From Minwuia sp. (lineage in GTDB: Bacteria; Pseudomonadota; Alphaproteobacteria; Minwuiales; Minwuiaceae): a stretch of 42,679 bases of DNA. The notes beneath the pieces were generated by a model. It saw only the letters and a program-made list of their open reading frames with translations, made no database searches and was not told the DNA's origin. This document shows positions 18,499 through 26,401 of the stretch, in pieces. Location: positions 13,019 to 55,697 of the forward strand of contig JARGNO010000023.1 in assembly GCA_029213165.1 (NCBI GenBank), in the 5' to 3' direction. The position numbers were made by a program, and so were the translations under genes. Each line of letters opens with the position of its first letter. Within the stretch, counting starts at the first letter, position 1.

Positions 18499-19854
18499 AT
18501 GACGGACCACACGGCAGAGACAGGCAATCGACCCGGGGCGGGCTACATGACCGGTTTCGGCAATGAATTCGCGACCGAGGCGCTTCCGGGCGCCCTGCCG
18601 GAGGGGCAGAATTCGCCGCAGCGAGCGCCCTACGGGCTCTACGCAGAGCAGATTTCCGGATCGCCCTTCACGGCGCCGAAGGCCACCAACCTGCGCACCT
18701 GGTTCTATCGCATCCGACCGTCGGTGCTGCATACGGGGGCCATGACGGATGTCGATCTGCCGCTGTTCCGCTCAGCCCCGACTGTGGGGGAGAGCAGCCT
18801 GCCGCTGAACCCGCTGCGCTGGGATCCTACGCCCCTGCCAGGTGCGGCGGCGACCTTCGTCAGTGGCCTGCGCACGATCACGACCGGTGGTGATGCAGGC
18901 ACCCACGTCGGATACGCGATCCATACCTATGGCATCACCCGGTCGATGGTGGACGACTATTTCTACAATGCGGACGGCGAGTTCCTGGTGGTGCCGGAGC
19001 AGGGGGCACTCCGGTTCCATACCGAGATGGGGATTGTCGCGATCCGTCCGGGCGAGATCGCGATCATCCCGCGCGGGGTGAAGTTCCGCGTTGCGCTGGA
19101 CGGTTGCGAGACCGCGCGCGGTTATGTCTGCGAGAACTACGGGGCGCCTCTGACCTTGCCGGAACGCGGTCCCATCGGCGCGAACGGACTGGCCAATCCG
19201 CGTGATTTCCTGGCGCCTGTGGCAGCCTGGGAAGACAAGGACGGTACGGACTGTACCCTCACGGTGAAGTGGTGTGGCCGGTTCCAGCAGTGTCGGCTGA
19301 AGCATTCGCCGCTGGATGTTGTCGCCTGGCACGGCAACTACACCCCCTGCAAGTACGACCTGGACCGCTTCGCGCCGGTCGGTGCCATTCTGGTGGACCA
19401 TCCGGACCCGTCGATCTTCACCGTCCTGACCTCCCCCACCAGCGAACCGGGCACCGCCAACGTTGATTTCGTGATCTTCCCGCCGCGCTGGCTGGTGGCG
19501 GAGAACACCTTCCGTCCGCCCTGGTACCACATGAATGTCATGTCGGAGTTCATGGGGCTTATCCATGGGGTCTACGATGCCAAGCCGGAGGGCTTCGTGC
19601 CCGGCGGCATGTCCCTGCACAACTGCCTGCTGCCGCATGGTCCTGACCACGATGCCTTCAATGGTGCCTCATGGAAGGAACTGACGCCGGAGAAGCTGGG
19701 CAACACCATGGCCTTCATGTTCGAGACGCGGTTGCCGCAGCATCTGACCCGCTATGCCTCCGACCTGCCGACCCGGCAGGAGCGCTATTTCGATTGCTGG
19801 CGCGGGCTGAAACGCAATTTCGATCCGGCCCGGCGGGACTGGACCAAGGATTGA
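18499..19854 (+). CDS. hmgA: homogentisate 1,2-dioxygenase
   Basis: A 451-residue non-haem Fe(II) dioxygenase that opens the ring of homogentisate to maleylacetoacetate in tyrosine and phenylalanine breakdown. The N-terminus has the family hallmarks [19 protein letters not shown] and [15 protein letters not shown]. The iron ligands are expected in [16 protein letters not shown] (His and Glu) and [16 protein letters not shown] (His). The length is normal. I chose ATG 18499 because homology begins soon after; the frame extends to 18427 without family likeness. No other hmg gene is next to it, so the later steps (maleylacetoacetate isomerase, fumarylacetoacetase) must lie elsewhere. Its 3' end overlaps a convergent gene by 70 nt. 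Confidence 0.96.
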   Translation: MTDHTAETGNRPGAGYMTGFGNEFATEALPGALPEGQNSPQRAPYGLYAEQISGSPFTAPKATNLRTWFYRIRPSVLHTGAMTDVDLPLFRSAPTVGESSLPLNPLRWDPTPLPGAAATFVSGLRTITTGGDAGTHVGYAIHTYGITRSMVDDYFYNADGEFLVVPEQGALRFHTEMGIVAIRPGEIAIIPRGVKFRVALDGCETARGYVCENYGAPLTLPERGPIGANGLANPRDFLAPVAAWEDKDGTDCTLTVKWCGRFQQCRLKHSPLDVVAWHGNYTPCKYDLDRFAPVGAILVDHPDPSIFTVLTSPTSEPGTANVDFVIFPPRWLVAENTFRPPWYHMNVMSEFMGLIHGVYDAKPEGFVPGGMSLHNCLLPHGPDHDAFNGASWKELTPEKLGNTMAFMFETRLPQHLTRYASDLPTRQERYFDCWRGLKRNFDPARRDWTKD

Positions 19855-20330
19855 TCACCGACAGGCGCCAGACCCGCTGACATGCGCCTGTAGAGCCGCC
19901 ATGGCGTGGTAAAGGGGCCTGCATCGACACCGGTCAGATGCGCGATTGTCGCGACACATGTGAACAGGCCGCGAAATTTCCAGGTCGGTGGTTGTTGTCC
20001 CGAGACAGCCACGACATGTGCCCGCCCGTCAGCCACCGCAGCGCGCAATTCGTCGATGACGCTGGTGCTGTTGAGGCATCCGACCGCGAGCGCGTCGCTG
20101 CCCGGATTGACAACCAGCCACTGATTCTCCGTCCCCTCCGGGCTGATGGCGAAGACGTGCCGAAAACCGGGACGCAACAGGCTCAGGAAGCGATACAGCA
20201 GCCTGACCCGGATGGGCGCGCCTGCTTGCGGTGCCGGGGGATCGACCAGAACCACCAGCCACAGCCGCTGCGTCGGCGCGGTCGGGAAGGCGACCAGGCT
20301 GAAGTGTCGGCTGGCAGGTTCGGCCATCAT
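19785..20330 (-). CDS. conserved-looking protein of unknown function, convergent with hmgA
   Basis: A 181-residue frame. It begins at tandem ATGs (20330, 20327) with GGAGAT 4-6 nt upstream, which decides the start. Protein-like features include [27 protein letters not shown], a [14 protein letters not shown] segment with one Cys, and a TPWRLYRRM end; these resemble small alphaproteobacterial proteins of unknown role with a Cys in a CV...LLG-like helix before a TPWxLYRxL motif. I cannot name a function. The last 23 codons run antisense over the end of hmgA (70-nt overlap), and this tail may be poorly conserved. It has no signal peptide or membrane segment. Several plus-strand frames here look like shadows of it. 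Confidence 0.65.
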   Translation of the reverse strand: MMAEPASRHFSLVAFPTAPTQRLWLVVLVDPPAPQAGAPIRVRLLYRFLSLLRPGFRHVFAISPEGTENQWLVVNPGSDALAVGCLNSTSVIDELRAAVADGRAHVVAVSGQQPPTWKFRGLFTCVATIAHLTGVDAGPFTTPWRLYRRMSAGLAPVGDQSLVQSRRAGSKLRFSPRQQSK

Positions 20331-20442
20331 CTGATCTCCATGCGCGATGCCAGGATGTCGAGCAGCCATGCTATGCGCGTTGCCGAATTGCGTACCTGTG
20401 CCGGATAGGGAATGCTGGGGACCAATTCCGGGGAGGGACAGG

Positions 20443-21276
20443 ATGACGAAACTTGCAGGCAAGGTGGCGCTGGTGACCGGCGCAGGGCGCGGCATCGGCC
20501 GCGCCGTGGCCATGAAGCTGGCCTCCGAGGGGGCAAGGGTATTCGTCAATGATCTGGATGCGGCGCCGATGCAGGACGTGATGCAGGCCATCGGAGATGC
20601 AGGGGGCGAGGCGGCGGGGCTTGCCGGGTCGGTCACCGGTGAGGGATTTGCGGACGAACTGGTCGGCGGCGCGCTGGATGCGCTGGGTGGTCTCGACATC
20701 ATCGTGAACAACGCGGGCTATATCTGGAACTCGACGATCCAGAACCAGACGGATGAACAGATCGCGGCAATGCTCGACGTCCACGCGGGTGCGCCGATCC
20801 GTATCCTGCGTGCGGCCCAGCCACATTTCCGGGAACGTTTCAGGGCGGAAAGTGCGGCGGGTCGGCGGGTCGTGCGGAAGGTGGTCAATATCTCTTCCAT
20901 GGCCGCTGTCTACGGCATGCCTGCCGCCGTGTCCTATGCCGCTGGCAAGGGCGCCGTGGTCGGCATGACGAACGGGCTGGCGCGGGAGTGGGGCCGGTTG
21001 CAGGTGACCGTGAACTCGGTCGCCTTCGGCTATATCGAAACGCGTCTGACCCAGCGGTTCGGCGATACCGCCCACCCGACGATCGAGGTTGAGGGGCGCG
21101 CCCACAAGGTCGGCTTTCCGGAGGAGCAGCAGGAAGACCTGACGCGCCTGATCCCGCTGCAGCGCCTTGGCACGGCAGAGGACGCGGCGAATGGCGTCTA
21201 CCTGTTCTGTATCCCCGAAAGCGATTACATCACGGGTCAGACACTGGTGGTTGGCGGTGGCCTCACCACTGGCTGA
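20443..21276 (+). CDS. SDR-family NAD(P)-dependent oxidoreductase
   Basis: A 277-residue classical short-chain dehydrogenase. The cofactor motif is TGAGRGIG at 12-19, NNAG lies at 89-92, and the catalytic set is Ser 151/152 with Y165 and K169 in SYAAGKG. NDLD after the second strand suggests NAD over NADP. The C-terminal ITGQTLVVGGG is typical of FabG-like hydroxyacyl dehydrogenases. ATG 20443 follows a strong GGGGAGGGACAGG site, and the upstream extension to 20347 lacks family sequence. It is 39 nt before a hotdog thioesterase gene and heads a four-gene set, which points to a beta-hydroxyacyl-CoA or similar substrate. That substrate is inferred. Confidence 0.9.
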   Translation: MTKLAGKVALVTGAGRGIGRAVAMKLASEGARVFVNDLDAAPMQDVMQAIGDAGGEAAGLAGSVTGEGFADELVGGALDALGGLDIIVNNAGYIWNSTIQNQTDEQIAAMLDVHAGAPIRILRAAQPHFRERFRAESAAGRRVVRKVVNISSMAAVYGMPAAVSYAAGKGAVVGMTNGLAREWGRLQVTVNSVAFGYIETRLTQRFGDTAHPTIEVEGRAHKVGFPEEQQEDLTRLIPLQRLGTAEDAANGVYLFCIPESDYITGQTLVVGGGLTTG

Positions 21277-21315
21277 AATCGGACATCAGAACACGAATGG
21301 ATCGGCAGGTAGCGG

Positions 21316-21753
21316 ATGACGGGAATGACGGAAACCGTGCGTGGTGTCGTGCGCGCGGATCAGTGTGATCACTTCGGGCACATGAATGTGCAGTTCTATG
21401 ACGCGGCCCTGTCCGACGGATACTTTCACATGATGTCGCTGATCGGCCTCCACCGGCAGGCGATACTGGATCGCAAGCTCGGTATCGCGGCGACGAAGAT
21501 GGAACTGAACTATCGGCGTGAACTGCGTGCCGGGGATCTGTTTCGCGTGGAAACGGGGTTCCTGGAATTCGCGCCCGGGCGGGTGATCACGGCGCACCGG
21601 ATGACCCGTCTGACCGACGGCAAGCTGGCGCTGACCGCGCAATCGACAGGCACGCCGATCGACCTGGCGCTGCGCCGTCGCACGCAACTGCCGGACGATG
21701 TGGTTGCACTGGCCAGCCATTTCATCTGCACGGCGGAGGATCTGGCGGCATGA
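21316..21753 (+). CDS. acyl-CoA thioesterase-like single-hotdog protein
   Basis: A 145-residue 4HBT-type hotdog protein. The active-site loop is DQCDHFGHMNVQFYDAAL (about 15-32), with the Asp and GHMN pattern of 4-hydroxybenzoyl-CoA thioesterase relatives. The strand ELNYRRELRAGDLFRVETGF is also typical. It likely hydrolyses an acyl-CoA thioester. The start ATG 21316 has AGG upstream; an ATG three codons in is also possible. Its stop overlaps the next gene by 4 nt (21750-21753), indicating translational coupling with a second, longer hotdog protein. Confidence 0.87.
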   Translation: MTGMTETVRGVVRADQCDHFGHMNVQFYDAALSDGYFHMMSLIGLHRQAILDRKLGIAATKMELNYRRELRAGDLFRVETGFLEFAPGRVITAHRMTRLTDGKLALTAQSTGTPIDLALRRRTQLPDDVVALASHFICTAEDLAA

Positions 21754-22646
21754 ATGACGAAACCGGGAACTGGGAAGAGATGCCAACGCTCTGGCGCGGC
21801 ACCTTCAACCAGTGGCAACGCGGGCTTGGCGTACATGTGAACATCCAGCATACCGCACACGCCATTGATGACGCGCGCCAGGCCTGGCTGCTGCAGGCCG
21901 GCATCAACCCCTTCGACGCCCGGTCGGAGGGGATCGGATTTGGCGCCCGCCGGTTGCGGATCGACTATCGCCGGGAAATGGCGGCCGGGGATGCGGGTTT
22001 CATCGTCGGCAAGGTGGCCGGAACGGCTGATGGCCAAGGCATGCTCTGTGGTCGCCTGCTGCGCAGCCATGACCGGGCCCTGCTGACATGTTTCGAGACC
22101 GGGATCGACCGGATTGATGTCGCGACCGGCGCGTTCCTTGAAGCGGTGGTCCTGGCCGGGGCGGAACCCGTTGCCCCGTTGCGTGCCATGCCGGAAGTCA
22201 CCGAACCGCCCGCCCGCCATCCGGCGATGCGGCAAAGCTGGCTCGGGACCGTGGAAACCCGCGATGGCGACCCGTCAGGTCGCATGACTCCGCGTGCATT
22301 GTTCGATGTCGCGACGCGGGGGCTCTGGGCGACGCAGATCGAAGCCGGCCTGACCCGCGAGCTGCTGACCGAGGCGCATTTCGGAACAGGCGTCAACGCG
22401 CTGCAAGTGACCCAGTTCCATGTTCCGGCCATTGGCGACCTGCTGGCCACCCACACAGGCCTTGTCGGTTTCGGCAAGCGGTCCTGCAGCTTCCGGCATC
22501 TGATTCACGATGTGGGCAATGACCGTCCGGTCGCCGTGGTCGACTATGTGCTGGCATTCTTCGACCGGCAGACGGGTCAGCCTGCCATGCCGGGAGATGC
22601 CTACCGGAGGAAGGCCGAAAAGCTGTTGATGCAGCCGCTCGCATGA
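21750..22646 (+). CDS. double-hotdog thioesterase-like protein
   Basis: A 298-residue protein that looks like two hotdog domains in a row. The first (about 10-130) has HVNIQHTAHAIDDARQAWLL and RLRIDYRREMAAGD. The second (about 155-290) has RMTPRALFDVATRGLW and ALQVTQFHVPAIGDLL. Internal duplication of the fold occurs in some acyl-CoA thioesterases and dehydratases. No clear catalytic Asp matching the GHMN class is visible in the second half. It overlaps both neighbours by 4 nt, so the two hotdog proteins and the AEC transporter are made together. The exact reaction is unknown. Confidence 0.8.
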   Translation: MNDETGNWEEMPTLWRGTFNQWQRGLGVHVNIQHTAHAIDDARQAWLLQAGINPFDARSEGIGFGARRLRIDYRREMAAGDAGFIVGKVAGTADGQGMLCGRLLRSHDRALLTCFETGIDRIDVATGAFLEAVVLAGAEPVAPLRAMPEVTEPPARHPAMRQSWLGTVETRDGDPSGRMTPRALFDVATRGLWATQIEAGLTRELLTEAHFGTGVNALQVTQFHVPAIGDLLATHTGLVGFGKRSCSFRHLIHDVGNDRPVAVVDYVLAFFDRQTGQPAMPGDAYRRKAEKLLMQPLA

Positions 22647-23578
22647 CCTCTGTCATCAATGCGGTCCTGCCCCTGTTCGCGATGGTCCTGGTGGGGTTCG
22701 CCGCCATGCGCTTTCGCCTGATGGGGGAGGCGGCGCTGAGTGGTCTGAACACCTTCGTCTATTTCTTTGCCCTGCCGGTGATGCTGTTCTTCACCATGGC
22801 GCGGGCACCCATACTTGACCTGTTCGACTGGCGGCTGATCGTGGCCTTCTCCGGCACGTCGGTCACCATCTTCCTGATTGCCCTGCTGGGCGGGGCGGTC
22901 CTGTTTCGCAACACGTTCCAGGAACGTGCGGTGATCGCCGGGGCGTCGTCGTTCGGCAATATCGTCTATCTGGGCATCCCGCTGGCCATTGCCTCTCTCG
23001 GCCCGGCTGCCGGGCCGCCTGCGGGCATGATCGTGGTGGCGGACAATCTGATCATCATTTCCCTGACCATGTTCTGCATGGAGGCCGCGGCCCCGGGGGC
23101 GGTCTCGATACCACGGCTGTTCGCGCAGGTGTTCCGGGGCTTCCTGCGCAATCCCTTCATGATCGCGATGCTGGTTGGCGTGGTTGTCGGTATCATCCAG
23201 ATCCCGATCCCGGAGCCACTGGATCGCTTTGGCAGCCTGCTGGGGGGAGCCGCCGGACCCTGTGCCCTGTTCGCGCTTGGCGGATCGCTCCATGGCCGGC
23301 CAATTGCGGAGGGAAAGGGCGAAGTCGGCTTCGCGGTGATCCTGAAGCTGGCGATGATGCCCCTGCTGGCCTGGGTGGCGGCTGCCCTGCTGCTCGACCT
23401 GCCCGGCGAGACGGTCGCGTTGATCGTGCTCATCGCCGGACTGCCGACAGGGGCCAATATCTTCGTGCTGGCGACCCAGTATGAGGTTGCGAGTGCGCGG
23501 GCATCGACGATCGTCCTGGTGACGACCGGGCTGGCCGTCATCAGTGTCTCCGGCATTTTGATCTACATGGGGGGGTGA
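22643..23578 (+). CDS. AEC (auxin efflux carrier) family transporter
   Basis: A 311-residue inner membrane protein with about ten hydrophobic segments split around a central loop, as in the AEC family (PF03547). Typical pieces are NTFVYFFALPVMLFFTMA, GASSFGNIVYLGIPLAI and GLPTGANIFVLATQYE; the conserved Asn-rich GANIF turn is in the second half. AEC proteins move organic acids such as malate and malonate, or auxin-like compounds. The ATG overlaps the previous hotdog gene by 4 nt. The operon as a whole (oxidoreductase, two thioesterase-like proteins, exporter) suggests release of a free acid from its CoA ester followed by export, which is inference. Confidence 0.92.
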   Translation: MTSVINAVLPLFAMVLVGFAAMRFRLMGEAALSGLNTFVYFFALPVMLFFTMARAPILDLFDWRLIVAFSGTSVTIFLIALLGGAVLFRNTFQERAVIAGASSFGNIVYLGIPLAIASLGPAAGPPAGMIVVADNLIIISLTMFCMEAAAPGAVSIPRLFAQVFRGFLRNPFMIAMLVGVVVGIIQIPIPEPLDRFGSLLGGAAGPCALFALGGSLHGRPIAEGKGEVGFAVILKLAMMPLLAWVAAALLLDLPGETVALIVLIAGLPTGANIFVLATQYEVASARASTIVLVTTGLAVISVSGILIYMGG

Positions 23579-23680
23579 GCCACACCACTGGAACAGGTCT
23601 TGCTTCGGCAACATCGGGATTTGGTTCAGATGCATCAATCATCTTTGACCAATGTGTGAACACCTGAAGCGGATTTCGGA

Positions 23681-24853
23681 ATGGCAATCTACCTGTTTCT
23701 CGACCGGATCTTTCACGGCACCAGCTATCTGGCCAAGATCCTGATCATCAGTTTCATTGGCGTTCACGTGCCAATGATCGGTGCCGTCATCTACATCCTT
23801 GCCTCCAGCGGGACAGGCATACTGGACCAGATCGAAGTGCTGCTGGCCCTTCTGGTGGCCACGCTGCTCGGGACTGGTGCCACACTGGTTGCCATCTACG
23901 GACTCCTCTCCCCAGTCCGGCGTGCTGCCCATGCGCTGAATGCCTATCTGGAGAAGCGCGAGGTGCCGGCCCTGCCGGTTGACCTGACGGACGATGCCGG
24001 TGTTCTGCTGTCGAACGTGCAGGAAAGCGTCACCCGCCTCGACGCCGCACTGGACGCTGCCAATGCCAGGCGGGAGGAAACGGAAAGGGCGTACAGGGAA
24101 AAATTCGAGGCTCTTTCTTCCATGAGCCACGAGATACGCACCCCATTGAACCATATCATCGGCTTTGCCGAGATGATGTCGAACGAGGTCATGGGACCCC
24201 TGGGGGGTGAGAGATACAAGGACTATGCATCCGGCATCGGCCGGAGCGGCACCGAATTGCTCGAGACCTTGCAGACAGTGCTGGACATGAGCGCTGCTGA
24301 GGCGACTGGCGATGTGACCCATCATGAAACGATCAGCGTCCAGGATGTCCTGCGTCAGGCCATCGGGCTGACCCATTTCCTGTCACAGGATCGCGGTGTC
24401 GCCGTGATCGGTGATGGCCATCCGGGTGCAACACTGCATGTGGTCTCGGATCCGCGCGCCCTGAAACAGGGACTGGTTCACATGATCCGCAGCATGGTGG
24501 AAACGGCAGAAGCCGGTGCGGTGGTCAAGGTCGGGTCCATCAGCCGTGACGGCAGATGCGCGGTCACTGTCCGCTCCAGCGGCGCATCGTGGCAGGCAGA
24601 TGACTTGCCGAGGGAGTATCGGGCCAGTGCCGATGCCGTCGGGAACTTCTCCAGCGCGAACGCGCCAACCGGTGATGCGATCCGCAACCTCAGCCCGGTT
24701 GGGCTCCGACTGTCCCTGATCGGTTCGCTGGCGCGTCTGGCTGATGGCACGCTTGCAATTGGTGGCGCTGACGGAACCCGGGAACTGACCATCACCCTGC
24801 CGATACAGCAGGGCGCGGAGGTCAGTCAGCAGATCGACAGCGCAGCCGCCTGA
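23681..24853 (+). CDS. membrane histidine kinase-like protein with degenerate ATPase domain
   Basis: A 390-residue protein with two membrane helices (about 18-42 and 51-76), almost no periplasmic domain, a charged linker (about 115-145) and a HisKA dimerisation domain with H150 in SMSHEIRTPLNHIIGF. The HATPase part (about 215-380) is badly altered. The N-box Asn is replaced (S271 in HMIRSMVE), the Lys of NAxK is Glu, the G1 motif DxGxG is missing (VRSSGASW), and the G2 region reads PVGLRLSL. It probably cannot bind ATP normally. It may act as a phosphatase, a histidine phosphotransfer dimer like ChpT, or a modulator of another kinase. No response regulator lies beside it. It ends 6 nt before the convergent smpB stop. 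Confidence 0.85.
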   Translation: MAIYLFLDRIFHGTSYLAKILIISFIGVHVPMIGAVIYILASSGTGILDQIEVLLALLVATLLGTGATLVAIYGLLSPVRRAAHALNAYLEKREVPALPVDLTDDAGVLLSNVQESVTRLDAALDAANARREETERAYREKFEALSSMSHEIRTPLNHIIGFAEMMSNEVMGPLGGERYKDYASGIGRSGTELLETLQTVLDMSAAEATGDVTHHETISVQDVLRQAIGLTHFLSQDRGVAVIGDGHPGATLHVVSDPRALKQGLVHMIRSMVETAEAGAVVKVGSISRDGRCAVTVRSSGASWQADDLPREYRASADAVGNFSSANAPTGDAIRNLSPVGLRLSLIGSLARLADGTLAIGGADGTRELTITLPIQQGAEVSQQIDSAAA

Positions 24854-24859
24854 GGCCTC

Positions 24860-25312
24860 TCAGCCCTTCTCCCGCATCAGACGCTGCTTCTGGCGGTTCC
24901 AGTCGCGGTCCTTCTCCGTGGCGCGCTTGTCGTGCTGCTTCTTGCCCCTGGCAAGACCGACCGACAATTTCGCCAGTCCGCGATCGTTGAAGTAGAGCTT
25001 CAGCGGCACCAGCGTCATGCCCTGCTTGTTGCGGGCACCGGCAAGCTGCTCGATCTCCTTGCGCTTCAGCAACAGCTTGCGGCGGCGCGTCGGTTCGTGA
25101 TTGTGCCGGTTACCGGCCTTGTACTCGGGGATATGTGCGTTGATCAGCCAGAGCTCGTCCCCCTCAGGTGACGCATAGGACTCGGCGATGTTGGCACGGC
25201 CCTGGCGCAATGCCTTGACCTCCGTTCCGGTCAGGACGATCCCGGCCTCCATCGTGTCCTCGATGAAGTAGTTGTACCGGGCCTTGCGATTTTCCGCGAT
25301 TGTCCGTCCCAC
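24860..25312 (-). CDS. smpB: SsrA-binding protein SmpB
   Basis: A 150-residue small protein that binds tmRNA and brings it to stalled ribosomes for trans-translation. Family marks are [23 protein letters not shown] at the start (shown here only as the family pattern), [18 protein letters not shown], and the basic tail [19 protein letters not shown], which enters the decoding centre. The start is a GTG at 25312, with AAGGA about 12 nt upstream. It is downstream of dapA on the same strand, separated by 76 nt that contain a hairpin. The ssrA gene itself is not in the window. Confidence 0.96.
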   Translation of the reverse strand: MGRTIAENRKARYNYFIEDTMEAGIVLTGTEVKALRQGRANIAESYASPEGDELWLINAHIPEYKAGNRHNHEPTRRRKLLLKRKEIEQLAGARNKQGMTLVPLKLYFNDRGLAKLSVGLARGKKQHDKRATEKDRDWNRQKQRLMREKG

Positions 25313-25346
25313 GAAGCAGGCGTCCTTGTACCGTGTTGGAATGCGG

Positions 25347-25380
25347 CTGCCCGATCCCGCACGCGTCGGGATCCGGGCAG
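25347..25380 (-). other. stem-loop between dapA and smpB
   Basis: Thirteen-base arms (25347-25359 and 25367-25380) pair with a single bulged base around a 7-nt loop. It lies after the dapA stop and before the smpB start on the minus strand, with no T-run. It may be a weak terminator or processing site, or a structured smpB leader. Confidence 0.45.
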
Positions 25381-25388
25381 ACGCTGGT

Positions 25389-26264
25389 TCAGTTCAGCAG
25401 GCCGGCGTGACGCAGCGCCGCGTCAACCCGGTCGCGTGTGTCCTGGCCGACGGGTACCACGGGCAACCGGACCTCGTCCGACACATCGCGAATGCGCGAC
25501 AGCGCATATTTCACTGGTGCCGGGCTCGGCTCCAGAAACAGGGCGGCATGCAACGGCATCAGCCGGTCCTGCAACTCCAGCGCGGCGGCATAGTCACCGG
25601 CCAGACAGGCCTCCTGAAACGCCGAACAGAGCTTCGGTGCGACATTGGCGGTCACCGAGATGCAGCCACGACCACCATGTGCCATGTGTGCCAGTGCCGT
25701 TCCGTCCTCTCCTGAAAGCTGGACGAAATCGGTGCCGCATGTGATGCGCTGCAGTGACACCCGGTCCAGCTTTGCGGTTGCGTCCTTGACCCCGATGATC
25801 TCCGGCAGTTCCGCCAGGCGGCCCATTGTCTCCGGTGTCATGTCGATGATCGACCGGGGCGGGATATTGTAGATGATGACCGGCAGGCCGACGGCGGCTA
25901 CTTCCGCGAAGTGGCGGTACATGCCTTCCTGGCTCGGCTTGTTGTAATAGGGCGTGACCACCAGTGCGGCATCGGCCCCGGCTTCCTTGGCGTGGCGAGT
26001 CAGGGCCACCGCCTCCAGCGTATTGTTGGAACCGGTTCCGGCGATCACCGGCACCCGTCCGGCCGAGGCCTCGATGCACAGTTCCACCACGCGACGGTGT
26101 TCCGCGTGGCTCAGCGTCGGCGACTCGCCTGTAGTGCCTGTGGGCACCAGGCCATGGCTGCCTTCGCGGATCTGCCAGTCGCAGTGGTCGCGAAAGGCTT
26201 TCTCATCGACGGCGCCGTTCGTGAACGGCGTGATCAGTGCCGGTATCGACCCCTTGATGTCCAT
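25389..26264 (-). CDS. dapA: 4-hydroxy-tetrahydrodipicolinate synthase
   Basis: A 291-residue aldolase-fold enzyme that condenses pyruvate with aspartate semialdehyde, the first committed step to diaminopimelate and lysine. The Schiff-base Lys is in [13 protein letters not shown], and the catalytic Tyr is in [23 protein letters not shown] forms the carboxylate-binding turn. The length is exactly that of the family. I chose ATG 26264 because homology begins at [14 protein letters not shown]; the frame extends to 26360 with no family sequence. GGGAG and CGGAAG lie upstream. It is divergent from the lytic transglycosylase gene and upstream of smpB, an order seen in other alphaproteobacteria. Confidence 0.97.
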   Translation of the reverse strand: MDIKGSIPALITPFTNGAVDEKAFRDHCDWQIREGSHGLVPTGTTGESPTLSHAEHRRVVELCIEASAGRVPVIAGTGSNNTLEAVALTRHAKEAGADAALVVTPYYNKPSQEGMYRHFAEVAAVGLPVIIYNIPPRSIIDMTPETMGRLAELPEIIGVKDATAKLDRVSLQRITCGTDFVQLSGEDGTALAHMAHGGRGCISVTANVAPKLCSAFQEACLAGDYAAALELQDRLMPLHAALFLEPSPAPVKYALSRIRDVSDEVRLPVVPVGQDTRDRVDAALRHAGLLN

Positions 26265-26401
26265 GACTTCCGCTCCCAGGATTTCGTTCGCCCGCACGTT
26301 TGCGGGCCGCGCACTTCTAGTGCATTTGTATTTGTGCTGGCAACACCACGACAACCGCATTGTGAAGACGGGAGCCCGTTTGCGCGGCTATTGTAGCGCG
26401 G

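Noticed and set aside
22601-23638. Minus-strand frame of 345 residues over the AEC gene
   Set aside because: A shadow with extreme Gln/His/Arg content, while the AEC protein has clear membrane segments and motifs.
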